This document shows, one piece after another, positions 1 to 5,263 of a stretch of DNA of 5,263 nt. Where the stretch lies: assembly GCA_030608825.1 (NCBI GenBank), contig JAUWDL010000125.1:1-5263 (forward strand), read 5' to 3'. The position numbers were made by a program, and so were the translations under genes. The number at the start of each line of letters is the position of its first letter. Positions within the stretch are counted from its first letter, which is position 1. Below the pieces are notes generated by a model. That model made no database searches and was not told the origin of the DNA. It saw nothing but the letters and a program-made list of their open reading frames with translations. Source of the stretch: Gemmatimonadales bacterium. Its GTDB lineage: Bacteria; Gemmatimonadota; Gemmatimonadetes; Palauibacterales; Palauibacteraceae.

Positions 1-468
1 AAAGGCCAGGCTGGTGAGGACCTGGCGGCTGACCAAGAAGCGGAGTCGCTGCGCGGCGAGCAGTGACTTGCCGAGGATGTCAGTGTACGAGACCCCCGCA
101 AACGTCCCGGCGAGAGCGAAGATGAACATCAGCAGGAGTACGAAGGCAATCACCGCCGCGCCCGACATCGTCTCCGCCTTCGTCAGCACCACGACGACCA
201 GGATGAGAGCCAAGACCCGCAGGTTGATTCCCAGGAGCAGGAAACCCTTCTTGCGCGCCTTCAGATGCAGGTAGCTCGCGAACAGCAACTGGCCCACGAT
301 CGGCGTACCGACCATGATCGCGGTGAGCAGCCCGATATGCGTCGCGGTACCGCCCGCCTTGACGATCAGGGCAGGCAGGATGGTGTTGACATCGGTTAGC
401 GTGAGCGTCAGCGCGAGGAAGGTCGCGTGCCATAGGAACGCGTAGAAGTTGCGCGAGTGCTGATTCAC
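1..468 (-). CDS. MFS transporter, N-terminal part (runs off the left edge)
   Basis: This is an inner-membrane protein of the major facilitator superfamily type; its substrate cannot be predicted. The reading frame is open from 468 to base 1, giving 156 residues out of the roughly 400 usual for the family. Four hydrophobic segments are visible, at about residues 11-35, 43-67, 76-96 and 103-125. The loop between the second and third is short and basic (ARKKG, residues 71-75), in the place where MFS proteins carry motif A, although the full GxxxDRxGR pattern is absent. The fragment continues with GVSYTDILGKSL at 125-136. The start is a GTG; no in-frame ATG lies upstream, and the next ATG would delete the first membrane segment. 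No good Shine-Dalgarno sequence precedes the GTG, so the start is uncertain. The gene lies 68 bp behind the protease gene on the same strand and may belong to the same transcript. MFS membership is inferred from topology and the N-terminal pattern, without a full-length check. Confidence 0.75.
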   Translation of the reverse strand, partial: MNQHSRNFYAFLWHATFLALTLTLTDVNTILPALIVKAGGTATHIGLLTAIMVGTPIVGQLLFASYLHLKARKKGFLLLGINLRVLALILVVVVLTKAETMSGAAVIAFVLLLMFIFALAGTFAGVSYTDILGKSLLAAQRLRFLVSRQVLTSLAF

Positions 469-506
469 GATACGTGGTATGCTGCCGCAATCTCGCAGGT
501 CCCCGT

Positions 507-529
507 CGGCCGACCGGCTTGGCCGGCCG
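507..529 (-). other. GC-rich hairpin between protease and transporter genes
   Basis: On the minus-strand transcript, CGGCCGGCC and GGTCGGCCG form a 9-bp stem with one G-U pair and a 5-nt loop. On the opposite strand the same position would be an A-C mismatch, so the structure favours the direction in which the genes are read. It begins 8 bp after the archaemetzincin stop. No run of T follows, so it is not a standard intrinsic terminator. It could lower read-through into the transporter gene or protect the 3' end of the upstream message. Confidence 0.4.
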
Positions 530-536
530 CTGGAGC

Positions 537-1055
537 TCAGCCGCTCAGCTCTGCCGAGCAGTCCGAGCAGAAGCGCGCCTCCTTGAGATCGACCTCTTCC
601 ACATAGGTCGAAGCATGCATCACGCACGAGAAGTCCCGGCAGTGGACGAGGCCAAGGGTGTGTCCGAGCTCGTGGACGATCTCCTTCACCGTCCGGTCGT
701 AGAGGAGTGCCGGGCTCGAGGGAAGGCCGTAGTACTCGTTTCGAAGACGATACGTCGACACGACAGCGCCCGGGCCGTTCAGCTGTGCCTGTCCGAAGAC
801 GAACGTAAGGACGGGAATGAAAAGATCGACGTTCGTCAGGCCGACGATCTTGGCGTTGGCCTCGGGAAGGTGGCGAAGCAGGTGTGCCAGGATCAAGGTG
901 GCGTTGTACTGGCCTCTCTCCGGAGAGTAGTAGGCCGACAGGTCGAAGTTTACGGGCAGGTGTTCAAGCTGGGAGGGAACCGATTCGGCCAGGCGCGGGG
1001 TCAGTCCGTCTCCGCCCGGAGGCATATAGCCGTTCAGGAACGCAACGTAGATCAT
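537..1055 (-). CDS. amzA: Archaemetzincin, family M54 zinc metalloprotease
   Basis: This is a predicted soluble zinc aminopeptidase or endopeptidase of the archaemetzincin family, whose natural substrates are poorly known. With the ATG start it has 172 residues, close to the usual archaeal and bacterial length. The signature is complete: HELGH at 128-132 (His128, His132 and catalytic Glu129), the third ligand His138, and then Cys139, Cys144, Cys163 and Cys166, which form the second structural zinc site of the family. The metzincin Met is Met146. Upstream, RGQYNATLIL (47-56), VDLFIPVLTFVFGQA (76-90) and AVVSTYRLR (97-105) match family-typical blocks. No signal peptide is visible, so it is probably cytoplasmic. 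The ATG at 1055 is preferred because family members begin with a beta strand of the type MIYVAFL. A GTG at 1064 would overlap the regulator stop by one base and add three residues. The tight junction suggests co-transcription with the two-component genes. Family assignment is very secure; the physiological role is unknown. Confidence 0.93.
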   Translation of the reverse strand: MIYVAFLNGYMPPGGDGLTPRLAESVPSQLEHLPVNFDLSAYYSPERGQYNATLILAHLLRHLPEANAKIVGLTNVDLFIPVLTFVFGQAQLNGPGAVVSTYRLRNEYYGLPSSPALLYDRTVKEIVHELGHTLGLVHCRDFSCVMHASTYVEEVDLKEARFCSDCSAELSG

Positions 1056-1063
1056 CCCGGTCA

Positions 1064-2410
<1,347 letters not shown>

Positions 2411-2411
2411 G

Positions 2412-4076
2412 CTACCCAGTCACTCGTGTCGGTCCTGTTCCGCTCACTGACATCGCGGCTGACGGCTTTCGCGGGATCTCGATCGTGAAGGTGGCGCCGC
2501 TTCCGGGCGTAGATTCGACGCTGATCGTTCCCCCGTGACGCTTGACGATCCCATACACCACGGCGAGGCCGAGGCCCACGCCCTTCGCTTCCGCCTTCGT
2601 GCTGAAGAATGGGTCGAAGATCCGCTCCTGGATATCACCCGGCATGCCAACGCCCGTGTCGCTCACGATCAGCTCCGCGAGCGTGGGATCATCCGGCGCC
2701 TCGCGAGTGCCGACGGTCAGCTGCCCGCCCTCGGGCATCGCTTCGGCCGCGTTGATGAGAAGCGCGAGCAGGGCCTGGACGATCTGGTCCCCATCGCACA
2801 CTACCGTGTCGTCGGCGAGCTCGAGCTTCTCCTCCACCGTCACACGGCCAAGCTCCATGTGATGCGCCGTCAGCTTGAGCGCACGCTCTACGAGCGCGTG
2901 GAGATGGGCCTTCTCGAACTCGTGTGATCCCCCGCGAGCGTACGTGAGAAGGTCGCGCACGATCTGTCCACAGCGCATCGACTCCGCGCGGATCAACTCC
3001 AGGTCTTCGATGATCTTGTCTTTCTCGGGCCCTTCCGGAAGCTGCCTGGCCACCTTGCGCGCGAGTAGCTTGGCGTAGGTGACGATGCCGGACAGCGGGT
3101 TGTTGAGCTCGTGCGCCACGGTCGCCGCCATCTTTCCGACGGAAGCCGACTTCTCCATCCGGATCATCTGGCGGTTGACCTCTTCGAGTGCCGCAGTCTT
3201 CTCGGTGACGCGCTCCTCCAGCGTCTCGGACCAGCCTCTGAGCTCCTCATCGGCCGACTTCAGGTTGCGCGCCATCAGGTTGAAGGAGCTGGCCAGCTGG
3301 CCGAGCTCGTCGGAGCGGTCTAGATCGATCTCCACGTCCAGATTGCCGGCGGCTAACGCCTCGGTGCCCGCCCGCAGCTTCCTGGTGGGAAGGTAGACGG
3401 CCCAGTACAGGATGCCCGCGGTCAGCAGCGTAGCGAGGAATATGAGACCGGCAGCCACTGCAGTGCTCCGCCTCGAGGCAGCCGTGATGGCATCGTCCGC
3501 GGCCGCCATGGACAGCTGAACCTCGAGCAGGCCGAGCATGGATTGGTCGGCGGCGTGAGCGTGGCAGTCGGCGCCGGAACAACCGGCATTGTTCTGGATC
3601 GGATTGACTATCCGGAGAAGCCGGTGGCCGTGCTCGTCCTTCGCTACGGATATGCGGGCGAGCTCCTCCATCGGCACATCCACCAGGGGTTCTTCCGTCG
3701 CGTGGCAGGCTCGGCAGGGCTCCGCCTGTTCATCGACGCGGGAGTGGACCTCGTCCTCCAGGCTGGAGAAGGTGATCTCCCCTTCCTTGTTGTAGATCCG
3801 GATGGCGTCGACACCCGACCCGTTGCCGAGAAGCGAGATTTCGCGCCGTACGCAACTTCGATCGTTCTCCATCATGCAGGACTGGAGACTCTGCCGGATG
3901 AAGTCGCTCGCTCTGTAGGCCTCCGCCTTGACGAGCTCCTCGGTCATGCGACGCTCGTAACGTCTCGTGAGGGCGCCATAGATGAGGAAGACGCCGACGA
4001 TTGTCAGGAGGAGGATGAGGAAGAGCCGGAAGCTCAACGAAGAGCTTATGGAAGCGAGCTTTGGCCGATCAGCCAT
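2412..4076 (-). CDS. Membrane histidine kinase with c-type heme motifs in its sensor domain
   Basis: This 554-residue sensor kinase should sit in the inner membrane. The first membrane helix is at about 16-36, an extracytoplasmic sensor region at about 37-204, and the second helix at about 205-228. The sensor region holds CRACH (121-125, a CxxCH heme c motif) and CSGADCH (166-172, the CX4CH variant), plus Cys67 and Cys75. This suggests one or two covalently bound hemes exposed to the periplasm and hence a redox or gas signal. A HAMP domain follows (about 228-282), then a coiled coil (about 272-305), and a HisKA domain with the phospho-acceptor His322 in [10 protein letters not shown]. The HATPase domain has the N box Asn442 (INAAEAM), the G1 box DTGVGM (473-478), the F box FDPFFSTK (487-494) and the G2 box GVGLGL (499-504). 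All catalytic boxes are intact. The start is supported by GAGGT five bases upstream. Heme binding is predicted from the motifs and topology. Confidence 0.95.
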   Translation of the reverse strand: MADRPKLASISSSLSFRLFLILLLTIVGVFLIYGALTRRYERRMTEELVKAEAYRASDFIRQSLQSCMMENDRSCVRREISLLGNGSGVDAIRIYNKEGEITFSSLEDEVHSRVDEQAEPCRACHATEEPLVDVPMEELARISVAKDEHGHRLLRIVNPIQNNAGCSGADCHAHAADQSMLGLLEVQLSMAAADDAITAASRRSTAVAAGLIFLATLLTAGILYWAVYLPTRKLRAGTEALAAGNLDVEIDLDRSDELGQLASSFNLMARNLKSADEELRGWSETLEERVTEKTAALEEVNRQMIRMEKSASVGKMAATVAHELNNPLSGIVTYAKLLARKVARQLPEGPEKDKIIEDLELIRAESMRCGQIVRDLLTYARGGSHEFEKAHLHALVERALKLTAHHMELGRVTVEEKLELADDTVVCDGDQIVQALLALLINAAEAMPEGGQLTVGTREAPDDPTLAELIVSDTGVGMPGDIQERIFDPFFSTKAEAKGVGLGLAVVYGIVKRHGGTISVESTPGSGATFTIEIPRKPSAAMSVSGTGPTRVTG

Positions 4077-4081
4077 CTGCG

Positions 4082-4086
4082 ACCTC
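4082..4086 (-). promoter_or_regulatory. Ribosome binding site of the histidine kinase gene
   Basis: GAGGT on the minus strand lies five bases before the ATG at 4076. It is the clearest Shine-Dalgarno sequence in the window and supports that start, placing the first membrane helix near the N-terminus. Confidence 0.6.
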
Positions 4087-4115
4087 GCGGGCCTCTTTCA
4101 GTATGATCCGAGGCC

Positions 4116-4130
4116 TTACCAATGTTACCA
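4116..4130 (-). repeat. Short direct repeat upstream of the kinase gene
   Basis: The hexamer TGGTAA occurs twice with a 9-bp period (4125-4130 and 4116-4121, read on the minus strand) in the gap before the kinase gene. It is more AT-rich than its surroundings and sits 40-54 bp before the start codon. It could be part of a promoter or a protein binding site, or be chance; no convincing promoter elements could be assigned around it. Confidence 0.25.
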
Positions 4131-4150
4131 CGAACCGCATCTGGACGCAG

Positions 4151-4180
4151 CCCGAGGGCCTGCGGACTATCGACCTCGGG
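4151..4180 (-). other. Stem-loop just after the GcvH-like gene
   Basis: A perfect 7-bp inverted repeat (CCCGAGG and CCTCGGG) with a 16-nt loop begins two bases after the stop codon of the GcvH-like gene. No T-run follows, so it does not look like a strong intrinsic terminator. Its place at the only sizeable gap between the GcvH-like pair and the kinase suggests a role in mRNA processing, partial termination or message stability. The long loop makes it only moderately convincing. Confidence 0.35.
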
Positions 4181-4181
4181 T

Positions 4182-5018
4182 TCAGGCGATCTCCTCCAGT
4201 AGTCTCTCGAATCGGGCTCGTCCGAGGACATCCTCCAGGTAGGGCTCTCGCACACCACCGTCGGCCATGACCGGGCCCAACATCTCATCGGTGGGAGAGG
4301 AGACCGCCTCACGCAGATATCGCTTCAGCGTGCGGATGCTGTCCAGATACCAGAGCAGCATCTCTTCGCCACGAAGGAGATCCTCGACTTCAGACAGGGG
4401 TTCGGTGGACTCGACTCGGAAAAGCCAGGGGTCGCCGGAGTCCGGCCGGGCTTCTCCAAGGGCCCGCGAGGCCTCTCCAAGGGCATGGGAGGAATCGTTC
4501 ACCGCGCACACGACGCCGGATATCGGCATCGCGAGAGAGATCGCCACGCCGTTGCGGGTGATCCAACCACAAGGTTGACCGCGCTTCAGCTGAAGGCCGA
4601 TGCCGGGGGTTACGATTTCGTCGATGGGACTGAGGATGCGGAGAACGTGACCGGCGAGTCCCACCCGCACCTCGCCTTCCCCCTCGTCCAGCAGCCAGAA
4701 GTGCGGCGGCCGGTAATAACGATCCAATGACAGCTGGCAGTCTCCCAGCACATGGTAGAGATGGGCGGCCACCTGCTCCTCGGTCCACGAAACGGAGCCG
4801 GCGGGCGTACCGGGATGCGGGGCGTCGAGGCCCGCCGGAGATTCCGGCAGGCCGGCGCTGCGGCCGGCATGCGTGCCGCCACCGGCCAGCGCATGAAACA
4901 GCTCACAACCCTCGCACTCGTAGGAACGGTCGCAGAGGCGGTAATCCAAGACGCCCGCCAAGACCCAGATGCAGGGCGGCTCCCGTTCCTTGCGGCTGAT
5001 CGAAGTCGGGCGTTCCAT
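4182..5018 (-). CDS. GcvH-like (lipoyl-fold) protein with N-terminal cysteine cluster and no lipoyl lysine
   Basis: This 278-residue protein is of uncertain function. The N-terminus has four cysteines, C16 and then C29-X5-C35-X2-C38, in a pattern that suggests a metal or Fe-S site, or a redox-active thiol group. A low-complexity linker rich in Gly, Pro and Ala follows (about 46-77). Residues about 104-203 resemble glycine cleavage H protein: FWLLDEGEGEVRVGLAGH, then a turn, then AMPISGVVCAVN (163-174), then DPWLFRV. At the position of the lipoylated lysine, eight residues before the Pro of PISG, there is Gly157, and no lysine occurs anywhere from 146 to 231. It therefore cannot be a normal aminomethyl carrier. 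A C-terminal extension (about 204-278) contains DLLRG, a Trp at 223 and DGGV (253-256), and matches the tail of the next gene upstream. The ATG at 5018 is chosen because it follows the upstream stop by two bases; the frame is open further upstream, but only over the neighbouring gene. It is probably an accessory of the downstream two-component system. Confidence 0.8.
   Translation of the reverse strand: MERPTSISRKEREPPCIWVLAGVLDYRLCDRSYECEGCELFHALAGGGTHAGRSAGLPESPAGLDAPHPGTPAGSVSWTEEQVAAHLYHVLGDCQLSLDRYYRPPHFWLLDEGEGEVRVGLAGHVLRILSPIDEIVTPGIGLQLKRGQPCGWITRNGVAISLAMPISGVVCAVNDSSHALGEASRALGEARPDSGDPWLFRVESTEPLSEVEDLLRGEEMLLWYLDSIRTLKRYLREAVSSPTDEMLGPVMADGGVREPYLEDVLGRARFERLLEEIA
4449..4484 (-). 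repeat. In-frame 21-bp tandem repeat inside the GcvH-like gene
   Basis: A 15-bp segment recurs with a 21-bp period (4470-4484 and 4449-4463) with one mismatch. It encodes ALGEA-SR-ALGEA at about residues 179-190. It lies in the loop after the PISG hairpin, where GcvH proteins have their variable loop before the DPYG-type strand. It looks like a small in-frame duplication that would lengthen a surface loop by seven residues. Confidence 0.6.
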
Positions 5019-5020
5019 CG

Positions 5021-5263
5021 TTATTTGCTCAGCAGGAATTCCTCGGCGAACTCGACCCAGCCGTCCGGCGAGAGGGCTCGTGCGAAGCCCTGCACAGGCA
5101 CACCGCCGTCGGGCAGCAGCACACCGAGCGTGGCGGACGAAAAGGTCCGGAGTCGCTCGTTCGTGTCCTCCATCCACGCCCTCGCCATCCGCCCGGAAAG
5201 GAGGTTCTTGCGGAGCGCCCCCGGGTCCCCGATGCGCACCTTCATCAGCCAGCCGTCGTCGTA
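5021..5263 (-). CDS. GcvH-like protein, C-terminal part (start lies beyond the right edge)
   Basis: The frame is open to the window edge and gives the last 80 residues. It begins with YDDGWLMKVRIGDP, which corresponds to the late strand PYGxGWLxKI of glycine cleavage H protein, and continues with NLLSG. In true GcvH only about 25-30 residues would follow; here about 70 do, including a Trp (AWMEDTN), LLPDGGVPVQGFA and a final WVEFAEEFLL. The same order (LLxG, Trp, DGGV, then an aromatic-rich end) occurs in the tail of the gene immediately downstream, so the two are paralogues sharing an unusual extension. The lipoyl site would lie outside the window, so lipoylation cannot be judged. It is separated from the next gene by 2 bp (TAA, CG, ATG), which indicates co-transcription. 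The internal ATG at 5245 is not a credible start because homology extends across it. Confidence 0.7.
   Translation of the reverse strand, partial: YDDGWLMKVRIGDPGALRKNLLSGRMARAWMEDTNERLRTFSSATLGVLLPDGGVPVQGFARALSPDGWVEFAEEFLLSK

Noticed and set aside
80..490. Minus-strand 136-codon frame starting at a TTG at 490
   Set aside because: The translation is Arg/Gly/Asp-rich without hydrophobic segments. The neighbouring frame on the same strand gives four clear membrane helices and continues to the edge.
484..505. Possible sigma-54 promoter before the transporter gene (ATTGC preceded by a G-run)
   Set aside because: The GG of the -24 element is two bases out of register with TTGC, and the rest of TGGCAC is not present. 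The regulator in this operon therefore has no visible target site here.
4087..4140. Sigma-70-type or sigma-54-type promoter before the kinase gene
   Set aside because: CATACT could serve as a -10 element, but the candidate -35 hexamers lie 11, 19 or 23 bp away and match poorly. No GG-N10-GC pattern with the flanking consensus was found.
5019..5177. N-terminal extension of the GcvH-like protein to an upstream start at 5177
   Set aside because: The extra 53 codons overlap the upstream GcvH-like gene in another frame and are Arg/Ala-rich. The ATG at 5018 follows the upstream stop by two bases and precedes the conserved-looking cysteine region.
4182..5263. Annotating the pair as ordinary glycine cleavage H proteins (gcvH)
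   Set aside because: The complete member lacks the lipoyl-lysine, carries extra N- and C-terminal regions and is twice the usual length. No glycine cleavage partner genes are in view.

Overview
The window is a tightly packed, one-directional stretch of bacterial DNA: every supported gene lies on the minus strand, so it is read from base 5263 down to base 1. The DNA is GC-rich with GC-rich third codon positions. The envelope-sensing kinase with c-type heme motifs points to a Gram-negative-type cell with a cytochrome c maturation system, perhaps an anaerobe or facultative anaerobe. Lineages such as Desulfobacterota, Gemmatimonadota or related uncultured phyla would fit, but the window alone cannot fix the phylum.

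Layout in transcription order. (1) 5263-5021: the C-terminal 80 residues of a protein related to glycine cleavage H protein (GcvH), cut by the window edge. (2) 5018-4182: a 278-residue protein with an N-terminal cysteine cluster, a GcvH-like domain without the lipoyl-lysine, and a C-terminal extension that matches the tail of gene 1. (3) 4181-4077: a 105-bp gap with a stem-loop, a short direct repeat and a good ribosome binding site. (4) 4076-2412: a membrane histidine kinase whose extracytoplasmic sensor region carries a CxxCH and a CX4CH heme-attachment motif. (5) 2410-1064: a complete NtrC-type, sigma-54-activating response regulator. (6) 1055-537: an archaemetzincin (M54 family) metalloprotease. 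(7) 536-469: a short gap with a GC-rich hairpin. (8) 468-1: the N-terminal 156 residues of an MFS transporter, cut by the left edge.

Spacing is 2 bp between the two GcvH-like genes and 1 bp between kinase and regulator. The regulator stop is 8 bp from the preferred archaemetzincin start, or overlaps an alternative start by 1 bp. This suggests one operon or two consecutive transcription units. The kinase and regulator are almost certainly a cognate pair: a heme-bearing (redox, oxygen or NO-type) signal outside the membrane leads to phosphorylation of an activator of sigma-54 promoters. The two GcvH-like proteins just upstream do not look like glycine cleavage parts: no gcvP or gcvT is visible, and the complete one has glycine where the lipoylated lysine should be. 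They are the best candidates here for an undescribed signalling or redox accessory role. The archaemetzincin, a protease family uncommon in bacteria, and the MFS transporter could be outputs of the system or passengers; the sequence does not decide.

No RNA genes, mobile elements, CRISPR arrays or convincing sigma-54 promoters were found.
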